Source: Kosakonia radicincitans DSM 16656
GTDB lineage: Bacteria > Pseudomonadota > Gammaproteobacteria > Enterobacterales > Enterobacteriaceae
Length of the DNA: 64,000 nt
Reading direction: 5' to 3'
Assembly (NCBI RefSeq): GCF_000280495.2
Contig: NZ_CP018016.1
Span: forward strand, 3,472,001 to 3,536,000
In this document: positions 54,396 to 64,000 of the stretch, one piece after another
Layout of the letters: the number at the start of each line of letters is the position of its first letter
Numbering within the stretch: position 1 is the first letter of the stretch
The notes under the pieces: generated by a model
Told to the model about the DNA's origin: nothing
Seen by the model: only the letters and a program-made list of their open reading frames with translations
Database searches by the model: none
Translations under genes and position numbers: made by a program

Positions 54396-55087
54396 TGATT
54401 ACCCTCAACGCACGCCCGGAATCGGTCGATTTTTCTCCTGAGCGCAGCGCCCTGATCGTAGTGGATATGCAAAATGCCTATGCCAGCCCCGGCGGCTATC
54501 TGGACTTGGCCGGGTTTGATGTCTCGGCCACCAGGCCGGTGATTGAGAATATCAATATTGCCGTTGCCGCCGCCCGCAAAGCCGGGATGCTGATTATCTG
54601 GTTTCAGAACGGCTGGGATGATCAGTACGTGGAAGCCGGTGGCCCCGGTTCGCCGAACTACCACAAATCCAACGCGCTGAAGACCATGCGCAAACGCCCG
54701 GAATTGCAGGGCAAACTGCTGGCGAAAGGTGGCTGGGATTATGAACTGGTGGAGGAACTGAAACCGCAAGCTGGCGATATCGTACTGCCGAAACCGCGTT
54801 ACAGCGGCTTCTTTAATACGCCGCTGGACAGCCTCCTGCGCAGCCACGGCATCCGCCATCTGGTGTTTACCGGTATTGCCACCAACGTCTGCGTTGAATC
54901 CACGCTGCGTGACGGCTTTTTTCTCGAATACTTCGGCATCGTACTGGAAGACGCCACCCATCAGGCTGGCCCTGAATTTGCCCAGCAAGCCGCACTGTTC
55001 AATATCGAAACCTTCTTCGGCTGGGTGAGCGATGTGCAGACTTTCTGTTCCGCCCTGGCACCTCAAAAACTGGTCAACATTGCGTAA
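54395..55087 (+). CDS. rutB: RutB, ureidoacrylate amidohydrolase
   Basis: The 230-residue protein is an isochorismatase-like cysteine hydrolase with catalytic Asp in VVDMQNAYA, Lys in [10 protein letters not shown] and Cys in [14 protein letters not shown]. It cleaves ureidoacrylate to carbamate and aminoacrylate. The start overlaps the rutA stop. Confidence 0.96.
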   Translation: MITLNARPESVDFSPERSALIVVDMQNAYASPGGYLDLAGFDVSATRPVIENINIAVAAARKAGMLIIWFQNGWDDQYVEAGGPGSPNYHKSNALKTMRKRPELQGKLLAKGGWDYELVEELKPQAGDIVLPKPRYSGFFNTPLDSLLRSHGIRHLVFTGIATNVCVESTLRDGFFLEYFGIVLEDATHQAGPEFAQQAALFNIETFFGWVSDVQTFCSALAPQKLVNIA

Positions 55088-55098
55088 GGAGACTCATC

Positions 55099-55485
55099 AT
55101 GCCAAAACAGGTCATTATTCCACCGGGTACCACCACCCCTATCGCCCCGTTTGTTCCGGGCACGCTGGCTGACGGCGTGGTCTATGTTTCCGGCACGCTA
55201 CCGTTTGATGCCGACAACAACGTGGTGTTTGTTGGCGACCCAAAGGCGCAAACGCGCCACGTGCTGGAAACGATCAAACGCGTGATCGAGACCGCAGGTG
55301 GCACGATGGAGGATGTGACATTCAACAGCATCTTTATCACCGACTGGAAAAATTACGCCGCGATTAATGAAGTGTACGCCGAGTTTTTCCCCGGTGATAA
55401 ACCAGCACGTTTCTGCATTCAATGTGGTCTGGTGAAACCCGATGCGCTGGTGGAGATTGCCACCGTTGCGCACATCGGTCAGTGA
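55099..55485 (+). CDS. rutC: RutC, RidA-family aminoacrylate deaminase
   Basis: The 128-residue YjgF/YER057c/RidA-type trimer-forming protein shows [28 protein letters not shown] and the Arg in PARFCIQC. It hydrolyses aminoacrylate to malonic semialdehyde and ammonia. It is 11 bp after rutB with an AAGGAG ribosome-binding site. Confidence 0.95.
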   Translation: MPKQVIIPPGTTTPIAPFVPGTLADGVVYVSGTLPFDADNNVVFVGDPKAQTRHVLETIKRVIETAGGTMEDVTFNSIFITDWKNYAAINEVYAEFFPGDKPARFCIQCGLVKPDALVEIATVAHIGQ

Positions 55486-55492
55486 GGATGCC

Positions 55493-56305
55493 ATGAAACT
55501 AACCCTGAGCGATGCGCCGTACGCAGGTGCGCCAGTGGTGGTGCTGAGCGCCGGGTTGGGCGGTGCTGGCAGCTACTGGCTGGCGCAACTCGCGGCGCTG
55601 GAAGCGCATTACCAGGTGGTGCACTATGACCAGCGCGGAACCGGCAATAACCCGGCCACGCTGCCGGATGGTTATAGCATGCAGGATATGGCAGCGGAGC
55701 TATACCAGGCGCTGCAGGCGGAAAGAATTACCCGTTTTTGCCTTATCGGCCACGCGCTGGGCGCCCTGATTGGCCTGCAACTGGCGCTGGATTACCCACA
55801 GGCGGTAAACGGTCTGGTGCTGGTGAACGGCTGGCTACAGTTGAACGACCATACGCTGCGCTGTTTCCGCGTGCGTGAGCGGTTACTGGCTGCGGGCGGC
55901 GCGGAAGCCTGGGTACAGGCGCAGCCGCTGTTTCTCTACCCGGCAGACTGGATGGCCGCTCATGCGCCCCGGATGGAAGCGGAGGAAGCGCTGGCGATGG
56001 CGCATTTTCAGGGCACCGGCAATCTATTGCGTCGCCTGGCGGCACTGAAAAATGCCGACTTCAGCCGCCGCGCCCAGGAGATTCGCTGCCCGACAAACAT
56101 TATTTGCGCGCGAGACGATCTGCTGGTGCCCTGGACCTGCTCTGCCGACCTGCAAGCAGCAATCCCTGGTAGCCGGTTACAGGTGATGGAACGCGGCGCG
56201 CATGCCTGCAATGTCACCGAAAGTGAAGACTTTAATACCCTTTTACTCGACGGGCTGCACAGCATGCTGCCCGTTCTGACTCTGGCTCAGAAGGAGAATT
56301 TATGA
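55493..56305 (+). CDS. rutD: RutD, alpha/beta hydrolase of the Rut pathway
   Basis: The ATG at 55493 ([14 protein letters not shown]) gives 270 residues with the alpha/beta-hydrolase core, [15 protein letters not shown] at the nucleophile elbow (Ala in place of the usual Ser, as in other RutD proteins) and a late Asp/His pair. It speeds loss of carbamate or aminoacrylate. It overlaps rutE by 4 bp. Confidence 0.93.
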   Translation: MKLTLSDAPYAGAPVVVLSAGLGGAGSYWLAQLAALEAHYQVVHYDQRGTGNNPATLPDGYSMQDMAAELYQALQAERITRFCLIGHALGALIGLQLALDYPQAVNGLVLVNGWLQLNDHTLRCFRVRERLLAAGGAEAWVQAQPLFLYPADWMAAHAPRMEAEEALAMAHFQGTGNLLRRLAALKNADFSRRAQEIRCPTNIICARDDLLVPWTCSADLQAAIPGSRLQVMERGAHACNVTESEDFNTLLLDGLHSMLPVLTLAQKENL

Positions 56306-56892
56306 GCGAAGCCGTCAACGCTGCGGCGCTGGATACCCTGTTCAACCAGGCGCGCACCCACAATGGCTGGCTGGAACGGTCGGTTAGCGATGAGACGCTG
56401 CAACAGGTTTACGATCTGCTGAAAATGGGGCCGACGTCGGCCAACTGTAGCCCGGCGCGGTTGGTGTTTATCCGCACGCCGGAAGGTAAAGAGAAGCTGC
56501 GTCCGGCGCTCTCCAGCGGCAATCTGGCAAAAACGCTCAGTGCGCCGGTGACGGCCATCGTTGCCTGGGACAGTGAATTTTATGAACAATTGCCGGTGCT
56601 GTTTCCCCATGGCGATGCGCGCAGCTGGTTCACTTCCAGCCCGCAACTGGCGGAGGAGACGGCATTTCGCAACAGCTCCATGCAGGCGGCCTACCTGATT
56701 TTCGCCTGTCGGGCGCTGGGGCTGGATACCGGCCCGATGTCCGGTTTCGATCGCGCCGTTGTCGATAGCGCATTTTTTGCCGACAGCACCTGGCGCAGCA
56801 ATTTACTGGTCAACATTGGTTACGGCGATCCCGGCAAACTCTACGATCGCCTGCCGCGTTTGCCCTTTGCTGATGTCTGTCAGTTTGCATGA
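56302..56892 (+). CDS. rutE: RutE, malonic semialdehyde reductase
   Basis: This 196-residue nitroreductase-family flavoprotein has the [16 protein letters not shown] and [12 protein letters not shown] motifs. It reduces toxic malonic semialdehyde to 3-hydroxypropionate. It starts inside the rutD stop. Confidence 0.95.
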   Translation: MSEAVNAAALDTLFNQARTHNGWLERSVSDETLQQVYDLLKMGPTSANCSPARLVFIRTPEGKEKLRPALSSGNLAKTLSAPVTAIVAWDSEFYEQLPVLFPHGDARSWFTSSPQLAEETAFRNSSMQAAYLIFACRALGLDTGPMSGFDRAVVDSAFFADSTWRSNLLVNIGYGDPGKLYDRLPRLPFADVCQFA

Positions 56893-56902
56893 GGTTTAGG
56901 TT

Positions 56903-57400
56903 ATGAGTATCGACAGCACCACGTTTCGCGACGCGATGGCCTGTGTCGGCGCGGCGGTCAACATTATCACTACCGATGGCCCGGCGGGCCGTGCCGGTTT
57001 CACTGCCAGCGCCGTGTGCAGTGTGACCGATTCACCGCCGACACTGCTGGTATGTCTTAACCGTTCGGCGTCCGTCTGGCCGGTATTCAGCAATAATCAG
57101 GCGCTGTGTGTGAATACGCTGGCGGCGGGACAGGAAGGTTTATCGAATCTGTTTGGCGGCAAAACGCCGATGGAGGAACGCTTTGCCGCGGCAGGCTGGC
57201 AGCAAGGCGAAACAGGTTGCCCGCGTCTGACCGGTGCGCTGGCCTCGTTTGACTGCCATATCAGCCAGGTTGTGAGCGTTGGTACGCACGATATTCTGTT
57301 TTGCCAGATTGTCGATATTGCCCGCCATCCAACGCCAGAAGGGCTGGTGTGGTTTGACCGGCGCTATCACGCCCTGCCAGCTAACCTTCCGACTGTTTAA
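56903..57400 (+). CDS. rutF: RutF, flavin reductase
   Basis: This 165-residue FMN:NADH reductase of the HpaC/DIM6 group shows [33 protein letters not shown] and a C-terminal Tyr/His tail. It supplies reduced FMN to RutA. It is the last rut gene here: no RutG permease gene follows, and its 3' end overlaps the convergent transporter gene by 20 bp. Confidence 0.95.
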   Translation: MSIDSTTFRDAMACVGAAVNIITTDGPAGRAGFTASAVCSVTDSPPTLLVCLNRSASVWPVFSNNQALCVNTLAAGQEGLSNLFGGKTPMEERFAAAGWQQGETGCPRLTGALASFDCHISQVVSVGTHDILFCQIVDIARHPTPEGLVWFDRRYHALPANLPTV

Positions 57401-58304
57401 CGCTGTTTTCAGGCGCTGGCAACGGCGCTTTTTTCTTTTTCAGCTTCAGTTCGCTGACCAACACACCCAGCACAATCAATGCCCCGCCAAACAGCGCCAG
57501 CAGCGGCAAACGCTCACCGGCCAGACGACCAAATACGCCCGCCCACACCGGTTCACCCGTGTAAATCACCGTCGCGCGTGTGGGCGATACACTGCGCTGC
57601 GCCCAGTTCATGACCACCTGAATAATTGCGCTGAAGATCCCCAACCCCAGCGCAACCAGCAGCAGCCCCGGCGACAACGTCGGTACCGATTCGCCAGAAG
57701 GAATCATGGCGGCAAAGGAGACCAGCGAAGCCGTCAGTAGCTGCACCACCGTCACCCGCCGGACATCGACTTTCCCGGCCCATGCGCTGATCAGGATGAT
57801 CTCAGCGGCAATCGCCACCGCGCTGGCAAGCGTAATGATCTCCCCTTTCCCCAGCGCCAGCATATTGCCTTCCGGCCCGGCCAGCAGCAATAACCCGCTA
57901 AATGCCAACGCGATCCCAATGCACGGCATCAACCCCGGCATCCGCCCCAGACACAACCACTGCAACAGCGGCACCAGCGGAACATACATAGCGGTGATAA
58001 ATGCCGATTTACTGCTGGGTATAAATTGTAAACCCCAGGTTTGCAGGCTGTAGCCGAGGGCGATGGCGATACCGATCACCCCACCAGCTTTTATTTCCAG
58101 CCAGCTGATGCCGTTTAAGACTCTCAGCGAGAGTAGCGCCACGGCCAGACCGGCGGTGGCAAAACGCAGGCCAACAAAGAAAAACGGGCCGCTCATTGTC
58201 ACGGCATACTGCACCGCAAGAAATGTACCGCCCCAAAACAGGGTGATGACGATCAGTAACGCTTCCTGGGGTTTGACGGAAAAGGCGTAACGGGAGAGGG
58301 ACAT
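57381..58304 (-). CDS. EamA-type DMT-superfamily exporter
   Basis: From the ATG at 58304 ([17 protein letters not shown]) the 307-residue protein has ten predicted helices in two EamA repeats ([31 protein letters not shown]) and a Lys/Pro-rich C-terminal tail ([15 protein letters not shown]). Such proteins export metabolites or amino acids. It occupies the place where rutG lies in E. coli but on the opposite strand and from another family. Substrate unknown. Confidence 0.85.
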   Translation of the reverse strand: MSLSRYAFSVKPQEALLIVITLFWGGTFLAVQYAVTMSGPFFFVGLRFATAGLAVALLSLRVLNGISWLEIKAGGVIGIAIALGYSLQTWGLQFIPSSKSAFITAMYVPLVPLLQWLCLGRMPGLMPCIGIALAFSGLLLLAGPEGNMLALGKGEIITLASAVAIAAEIILISAWAGKVDVRRVTVVQLLTASLVSFAAMIPSGESVPTLSPGLLLVALGLGIFSAIIQVVMNWAQRSVSPTRATVIYTGEPVWAGVFGRLAGERLPLLALFGGALIVLGVLVSELKLKKKKAPLPAPENSVKQSEG

Positions 58305-58364
58305 AACACACCGACCAGAGGAGAAACCCGTAGTGTGCGTTGGCGCGACGGGTTGCGCAAGCGC

Positions 58365-58392
58365 AAAAAAAACCGCCGGGTTTCCCCGGCGG
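58365..58392 (-). terminator. Terminator of the KGG-repeat gene
   Basis: On the minus strand CCGCCGGG-GAAA-CCCGGCGG is followed by eight T's, about 40 bp past the stop of the gene ending at 58434. Confidence 0.9.
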
Positions 58393-58433
58393 CGGGCGTG
58401 AACGACAAGCCTGCAGGTTGTCAGTATCAAACG

Positions 58434-58607
58434 TTAGCTTTCACGGCTACCGTGACTATTTTTGCCCCCTTTTTTACCGGCTTCAGATGCGCGCTGAGGA
58501 TCGTTTTTGAAATTACCCCCACTTTGCTGCCCACCTTTGCGGCCTGCTGCTGATGCTCTTTCACGGTCTTCAGCGAAGTTACCTGCTCCACCACGATGGT
58601 TTGCCAT
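58434..58607 (-). CDS. ymdF: YmdF-like KGG-repeat stress protein
   Basis: The ATG at 58607 gives a 57-residue hydrophilic protein (MANHRGGAGNFAEDRERASA) with repeated GRKGGQQSGGNF and GKKGGKNSHG motifs. This is the YmdF/YciG/Con-10 family, small stress or stationary-phase proteins of unknown mechanism. It is next to wrbA as in E. coli. Confidence 0.9.
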   Translation of the reverse strand: MANHRGGAGNFAEDRERASAAGRKGGQQSGGNFKNDPQRASEAGKKGGKNSHGSRES

Positions 58608-59598
<991 letters not shown>

Positions 59599-59618
59599 CC
59601 TTCATCAGGAGGAGACAG

Positions 59619-59846
59619 ATGCCAACTCAAGAAGCGAAAGCCCATCGCGTCGGTGAATGGGCCAGTTTACGCAATACCTCGCCGGAGATCGCCGAGGCTA
59701 TCTTTGAAGTCGCCGATTACGACGAGGTACTGGCAGAGAAAATCTGGGAAGAAGGCAGCGATGATGTGTTACTTCGCGCCTTTGATAAAACCGACAAAGA
59801 TGAACTCTTCTGGGGTGAACAGACGATAGAACGGAAAAATGTGTAA
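59619..59846 (+). CDS. yccJ: YccJ, small conserved protein
   Basis: This 75-residue acidic protein ([20 protein letters not shown]) is the known YccJ partner gene of wrbA in enterobacteria. GGAGGAGA precedes the start. Function unknown. Confidence 0.93.
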   Translation: MPTQEAKAHRVGEWASLRNTSPEIAEAIFEVADYDEVLAEKIWEEGSDDVLLRAFDKTDKDELFWGEQTIERKNV

Positions 59847-59852
59847 CCACTC

Positions 59853-59882
59853 GCGCCCCCGCCTTCGCGGGGGCTTTTTTTT
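59853..59882. terminator. Terminator between yccJ and agp
   Basis: GCCCCCGC-CTTC-GCGGGGGC followed by eight T's. It terminates wrbA-yccJ and abuts the 3' end of agp. Confidence 0.92.
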
Positions 59883-61119
59883 ATTTCGCTGCATCACGCA
59901 TCAGCGCATTAAATTTATCTACCGGGCAGAAACCATTGCTGTCTATCGGGCAGCCTTTTAGCGCCAGGGTGACGCGCTGAGCCGGGGAAGCCAGCGATAG
60001 CGGCTCAGTGTTTCGCAGTTGTTCCGTACTCTGATAAACGTATTCAATTTTCATGACATCGCGTTTACCCGCCGTGTCGTGCCAGCGCTGGAACACAATT
60101 TTCCCGCCGATGGGCGTACGCTCGTACTGGTTATGCAACTGGTAAGGCTCGAAATTGAGCGCGGTCAGCAGGGAGGCAATGTTGGAGTCATGCCCGACCA
60201 GAACGGTGATTTTCGGCGCGCTACTTGCCTCTTCCACCAGCGTTTTGTCGAGGTATTTCACCAGGGGTTTCGCTACATTGCGCGCCACTTCAGGCGAGGT
60301 GAACAGCGTGTCCTGATAACTGTTTTTCAGCTTCGACAATAGGCGCCATTGCGCGTCGCTTTTAATCTCTCCCCACGCAACCTGATCGAGCGGGAAACCT
60401 TCGTAATATTGCAGTGTAAAGGCATCCACCAGCGAATTGCCGACTTTCAACGGCCCGGACACGCCCGGCTCCTGCTGATATTTTGCGCTAAAGGTATCTT
60501 TTGCATCGGTGAGTGAGCACTGCTGTTTCTCTTTACAGGCCGGAGATGCGCGATAGTGCGTGATTTTTTCCAGCAACTGGTAACTCTCATTCAGCGCAAA
60601 CTTCTGGCGCTGCGCCTCCATTGCGTTGACCGCCTGCTGGCTGAATTTAGCCGAATCTTCGGTGATCACCGGATTAAAAGTGGGATCCATGGTGCCCATT
60701 TTTTCCTGATGATGAACCGGAACATCACAGCCAGGAAATGCGCCGTTGGTGAAGAATTGCGCGGTGGCAACCGTGCGTTGCAGACTGTTAGCCCAGACGT
60801 AGACACTGTTCGCGGATGGACACTCTCCCGCTTTCAACAACTGCTCTTTGACCAGCCATTCACGCATAAAATGGCCCATGTACACTTCCAGTACGCCGCC
60901 TTTGGTGGTCAACTCACCGCCTGGTACGTCCCACTGCGGCCAGCGGTTCGGCGTCGATTGTTCCAGTACGCTGCCGTTATTGGCTAACGGCGCACGCAGG
61001 TTGTGGCGGCTCATGATCAAAACCTGTTGTAATTGATACCCTTGAGGTATCTCCTGCGCCAGCGCGACGGGTGCGGACATGGCAATGGCAATAGCGCTTA
61101 CCCTGATCAACTTTTTCAC
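59881..61119 (-). CDS. agp: Agp, periplasmic glucose-1-phosphatase
   Basis: This 412-residue histidine acid phosphatase has a signal peptide ([20 protein letters not shown], cut after ALA), the catalytic MSRHNLRAP motif and the C-terminal GHDSNIAS. Agp scavenges glucose from glucose-1-phosphate in the periplasm. Its length is as in E. coli and it has the same position beside yccJ. Confidence 0.96.
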   Translation of the reverse strand: MKKLIRVSAIAIAMSAPVALAQEIPQGYQLQQVLIMSRHNLRAPLANNGSVLEQSTPNRWPQWDVPGGELTTKGGVLEVYMGHFMREWLVKEQLLKAGECPSANSVYVWANSLQRTVATAQFFTNGAFPGCDVPVHHQEKMGTMDPTFNPVITEDSAKFSQQAVNAMEAQRQKFALNESYQLLEKITHYRASPACKEKQQCSLTDAKDTFSAKYQQEPGVSGPLKVGNSLVDAFTLQYYEGFPLDQVAWGEIKSDAQWRLLSKLKNSYQDTLFTSPEVARNVAKPLVKYLDKTLVEEASSAPKITVLVGHDSNIASLLTALNFEPYQLHNQYERTPIGGKIVFQRWHDTAGKRDVMKIEYVYQSTEQLRNTEPLSLASPAQRVTLALKGCPIDSNGFCPVDKFNALMRDAAK

Positions 61120-61237
61120 TCTTTTTCCCTCATTTCACGGCCTGAAAGCAAAATTGTGACACATTTATGACACTTCGCCGTGTACGGTTGTCCGGAGTGT
61201 GCACTGGCGCAAAAAGCGATGTTTTCACCGCCCTTCT

Positions 61238-61254
61238 GGTTTTATAATAAAACC
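61238..61254. promoter_or_regulatory. Palindromic operator upstream of the HxlR regulator gene
   Basis: GGTTTTATAATAAAACC is a perfect 17-bp palindrome, 19 bp before the HxlR start. Two variants of it lie before the downstream SDR gene. Confidence 0.7.
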
Positions 61255-61272
61255 ATTAACCGGAGGATCCCC

Positions 61273-61722
61273 ATGAAACGTACCCGTATTGAAGAGACCT
61301 TTTGCCCCGTTGCCCGTTCGCTGAACATTATTGGCGACTGGTGGTCATTGCTGATTGTGCGCGATGCGTTGGCTGGCGTTTCGCGTTTTGGTGAGTTTCA
61401 AAAAAGCCTCGGGATCGCCAAAAATATGCTCACCGCACGGCTTAAGCTGCTGGTAGAAGAAGGAATATTACAGACCCAACCGGCATCTGATGGCAGCGCC
61501 TGGCAAGAGTATGTGCTGACCGAAAAAGGTCGCGCCCTGCAAACCGTGCTGGTCGCCCTGTCGCAATGGGGTAATGAGTGGTTGTTTACCCGCGGGGAAC
61601 CCGCCAGCGTGCTGGTCGATGAGGCTTCACGCCGCCCATTGCGCAAACTGATGTTGCAGGCGGAAGATGGTCGCGAGCTGCAACCGGAAGAAGTGGTATT
61701 GCGCGTCGCCAACAGCGAATAA
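61273..61722 (+). CDS. HxlR-family transcriptional regulator
   Basis: The ATG at 61273 (GGAGG 8 bp upstream) gives 149 residues with the HxlR winged helix: FCPVARSLNIIGDWWSLLIVRDAL, FGEFQKSLGIAKNMLTARL and a YVLTEKGRAL wing. Cys11 near the N-terminus is where redox or electrophile-sensing members carry their reactive cysteine. Palindromes at its own promoter and before the next gene suggest autoregulation and control of the SDR. Confidence 0.9.
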   Translation: MKRTRIEETFCPVARSLNIIGDWWSLLIVRDALAGVSRFGEFQKSLGIAKNMLTARLKLLVEEGILQTQPASDGSAWQEYVLTEKGRALQTVLVALSQWGNEWLFTRGEPASVLVDEASRRPLRKLMLQAEDGRELQPEEVVLRVANSE

Positions 61723-61773
61723 CCCACATTTTCTTTCCCTGAGAATAAAATCGCATTTTTTGCCCTCTTATTT

Positions 61774-61826
61774 GGTTGCATAATAAAACCATTTAGCCGA
61801 TGCTGTAGCGGTTGCATGATAAAACC
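61774..61826. promoter_or_regulatory. Two operator copies upstream of the SDR gene
   Basis: GGTTGCATAATAAAACC (61774-61790) and GGTTGCATGATAAAACC (61810-61826) are 36 bp apart and share the right half and overall layout of the palindrome before the HxlR gene. Binding by that regulator is inferred. Confidence 0.65.
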
Positions 61827-61848
61827 ATTTACCTTCGAGGAATTGAGA

Positions 61849-62631
61849 ATGACAACCACTGCTCTTATTACCGGCGCCTCTTCAGGGATCGGCGCAGTCT
61901 ATGCCGACCGTCTTGCTGCCCGTGGTTACAACCTGCTGTTAGTTGCGCGCCGTGCCGATCGTTTGTCGGCGCTGGCGGCCGATCTTCATCAGCGTTATGG
62001 CATACAGGTAGAGACACTGGTTGCCGACCTTAGCCAGTCAGCGGATATTGCACGCGTGGAAACCGTGCTGCGCGAGAACGCAGCAATCGATTTTCTGGTC
62101 AACAATGCAGGTGCCGCGAACATGGCGTCGTTTCTCTCTTCAAGCGCTGAAGAGCATGAAGCCATTCATACGCTGAATACCACCGCGCTGATGCGCCTGA
62201 CGCTGGCGGCACTGCCGCGCTTTGTCGAAAATGATCGTGGTGCCATTATCAATATCGCTTCAGTCCTTGCTTTTCACGCTCGTGCAGACAGCGCCTTGTA
62301 CAGTGCCACCAAAGCCTGGGTACTCAATTTTACCCGTGGTTTGCAGGAAGAGTTTGCTGACAGCCATGTGCGTATTCAGGCCGTATTGCCTGCGGCAACA
62401 GCCACGGAAATTTGGGGCCATTCCGGCGTCACGCTGGATATGCTACCGGAAGGTTCCGTGATGACCACCGAAAACCTGGTCGATGCCGCCCTGGCCGGGT
62501 TTGATCAAGGGGAGTTAGTGACCGTGCCGCCAGTGGAAGATCTGCAACTGTGGCACAATTTTGATGAAGCCCGGCTGGCTCTGTATAGCGCCTCACGCAA
62601 TGGCAAACCGGCTTCCCGTTATACGCTGTAA
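61849..62631 (+). CDS. Short-chain dehydrogenase/reductase
   Basis: The ATG at 61849 (MTTTALITGASSGIGAVYAD) gives 260 residues. The TGASSGIG cofactor loop with VARRAD (Arg-rich, suggesting NADP), NNAG, catalytic Ser in NIASVLAF and YSATK are present. Substrate cannot be read from sequence. It lies 126 bp after the HxlR gene behind two operator copies. Confidence 0.9.
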   Translation: MTTTALITGASSGIGAVYADRLAARGYNLLLVARRADRLSALAADLHQRYGIQVETLVADLSQSADIARVETVLRENAAIDFLVNNAGAANMASFLSSSAEEHEAIHTLNTTALMRLTLAALPRFVENDRGAIINIASVLAFHARADSALYSATKAWVLNFTRGLQEEFADSHVRIQAVLPAATATEIWGHSGVTLDMLPEGSVMTTENLVDAALAGFDQGELVTVPPVEDLQLWHNFDEARLALYSASRNGKPASRYTL

Positions 62632-62639
62632 TGTTATCC

Positions 62640-62659
62640 GGGAGCCGCTAACGGCTCCC
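62640..62659. terminator. Hairpin between the SDR and YnfC-like genes
   Basis: GGGAGCCG-CTAA-CGGCTCCC between convergent genes; no T-run on either side. Confidence 0.6.
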
Positions 62660-62667
62660 ATTAAGGT

Positions 62668-63399
62668 TTAGTAGAAACTGGCCTGCGTGGTGACGGTCAT
62701 GTTCGGCATCGGTGCCGGTTGCCCTTTCTCGGGCATAACCGTTACATGGCACAGCGTGGGAATATGCCGCTTATCATACTGGCAGGCATTTGTTGCGCGA
62801 AAACCGGGCTGGTAAGCCGATTGATTCACCAGCGTGTAATCGACCGGCTTATTAACGCTATCCGGATAGGTCACGCTGTTTGAACTGGCAACCATACCCG
62901 AGGCATAAAATTCCGCTTTGATTAAATTCCCGTCCGCATCATAAAAATGATCCACAATCTTCTGCTCTCCCAGCATGACAGACTTCAGTTGGCCTTGCGC
63001 ATTGGTGACGAAATCCAGATGGCCCGCGCTGTCATCGCGGCTCAACAGATTACATTTGCTGTCGAGGGTGAATGACAGGGGGTTCCCGTTCTGAGTACCT
63101 TTCAGCGCGTTTCCCTCTTTCACTAACACAGTCTGCATACGATTTACGTTGTCGGTGCTGTTCAGCGTTTGAACACAGCCATCAGCGGAGAGCGTCATGC
63201 TGAGTTGATACACGGCTTCACCTTTATCATTGACCGCAGAAGTATTCAGCGACTTAACGTGACCGACGACGGGGTTGAAATCCATCAGCGTTGAGAGGTT
63301 TAAAAGAACCGGGTTGTAGGCTTGCTGTGCGCTGGCTGCCGTCGCAGCCAGACCGAGCGCGACAGCCAGCAAATAAGGAGAGGTTTTCACTTTCGCCAT
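62668..63399 (-). CDS. YnfC-family exported protein without a lipobox
   Basis: From the ATG at 63399 the 243-residue protein has a Sec signal (MAKVKTSPYLLAVALGLAAT, cut after ASA). The mature part follows E. coli YnfC (UPF0257): MDFNPVVGHVKSL, LSADGCVQTLN, LDSKCNLL, FYDADGNLIKA and a NACQYD motif. YnfC itself is a lipoprotein, but here no Cys follows the signal peptide, so the protein should be soluble in the periplasm. Function unknown. Confidence 0.8.
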   Translation of the reverse strand: MAKVKTSPYLLAVALGLAATAASAQQAYNPVLLNLSTLMDFNPVVGHVKSLNTSAVNDKGEAVYQLSMTLSADGCVQTLNSTDNVNRMQTVLVKEGNALKGTQNGNPLSFTLDSKCNLLSRDDSAGHLDFVTNAQGQLKSVMLGEQKIVDHFYDADGNLIKAEFYASGMVASSNSVTYPDSVNKPVDYTLVNQSAYQPGFRATNACQYDKRHIPTLCHVTVMPEKGQPAPMPNMTVTTQASFY

Positions 63400-63482
63400 C
63401 CTGTGACGTAAAGCGTCGAGGTTATCAAATATCAGTAGCTTAGCAAGCACAGCGGCAACCCGCGCTGCGCTTGCTGCGTTTT

Positions 63483-64000
63483 CTAATAATCCGTTGCTTC
63501 GCCAGCGCCTTTCCAGCGGGCAAGATCCTGACTGACCGCGCTGATTTTCTCCTGCGCCAGTTGATGGGCAATCTTGCCGGAGAAAAGATGCAGCGGCGGC
63601 GCGCTGACACTTGCGGCCTGGATCATCAACAGCGCCAGCTTTTCCGGATCGCCGGCCTGTTTGCCATCAAGCTCATGGCGGTGCAAATCCAGCGAAGCCT
63701 GCGCAGCGCGATAGGCTGGCGGCGTGTGTGAAGCCGCCTTCAGGCTCGCATCAGAGAGAAAACCGGTGCGAACCGGGCCAGGGTAGACCACCGTCGCCGT
63801 GATCCCTAATTCGGCCACTTCGGCGGCCAGCGCCTCCGTTAAGCCAGCCAGGGCAAATTTGCTGGCAACGTAGCTGCCCCACCCCGCATAGCCGCCCTGA
63901 AAACCGACGATCGAAGCAATGTTGAAAATATGCCCGCGTCGCTGCTCACGCAAATGGGGTAAGGCATGGCGAATGACATGCAGCGGCGCGAAAACATTAA
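63483..64000 (-). CDS. SDR-family oxidoreductase, 5' end beyond the window
   Basis: The minus-strand frame is open through base 64000, so the N-terminal cofactor domain is missing. Visible are HVIRHALPHLREQRRG, catalytic Ser in NIASIVGFQG, YVASKFALAGLTEAL and VYPGPVRTGF, the classical SDR C-terminal half. It is about 34% AT-rich at most and chromosomal in style. Substrate unknown. Confidence 0.88.
   Translation of the reverse strand, partial: NVFAPLHVIRHALPHLREQRRGHIFNIASIVGFQGGYAGWGSYVASKFALAGLTEALAAEVAELGITATVVYPGPVRTGFLSDASLKAASHTPPAYRAAQASLDLHRHELDGKQAGDPEKLALLMIQAASVSAPPLHLFSGKIAHQLAQEKISAVSQDLARWKGAGEATDY

Overview
This window is enterobacterial chromosome carrying the end of a large accessory island. 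The right half (about 30.4-64 kb) has the gene order phoH-efeBOU-putP-putA-rutR/rutABCDEF-wrbA-yccJ-agp familiar from Escherichia, Klebsiella, Enterobacter and Kosakonia. The proteins read as close relatives of the E. coli ones but not E. coli itself: efeU is intact, an extra sugar ABC operon lies between putA and rut, and rutG is absent. I favour a Kosakonia/Enterobacter/Klebsiella-like organism and cannot name the species.

The left half (1 to about 30.2 kb) is foreign. It ends at a P4-type tyrosine integrase (28.3-29.5 kb) with paired short repeats at its promoter. Beyond that lies a tandem array carrying the 3' end of a serine tRNA gene, then an intact tRNA-Ser(GGA) with its own promoter (30.46 kb). 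The left end of the island is outside the window. Its content mixes plasmid-type genes (ResD-like resolvase, ParM/ParR partition pair, VapBC, a remnant of a Nuc-type phospholipase-D nuclease) with anti-phage genes. The defence genes are: a Gabija-type pair (OLD-family nuclease plus UvrD-like helicase, the helicase cut by the left edge); a PHP-domain/SMC-ATPase fusion resembling the single-gene Ppl system; a three-gene ABC-three-component operon (Cap4-like nuclease, small middle component, Rad50-like ATPase); and an EcoRII/Dcm-type restriction-modification pair. Between them are several unrecognised genes, a permuted NlpC/P60 hydrolase, a ribbon-helix-helix/YfbU-like protein, and two IS3-family elements. 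One IS has split an unknown 411-codon gene and the insertion can be reversed on paper.

The chromosomal part reads as functional modules. efeUOB, under a Fur box, imports ferrous iron. putP and putA, divergent around PutA operator motifs, take up and oxidise proline. A five-gene minus-strand transport/kinase operon with a SIS isomerase handles an unidentified sugar or sugar alcohol. rutABCDEF, behind a sigma-54 promoter and a RutR box, degrades pyrimidines for nitrogen but lacks its permease gene. wrbA-yccJ, agp, and an HxlR regulator with an SDR enzyme sharing a 17-bp palindromic operator complete the window.
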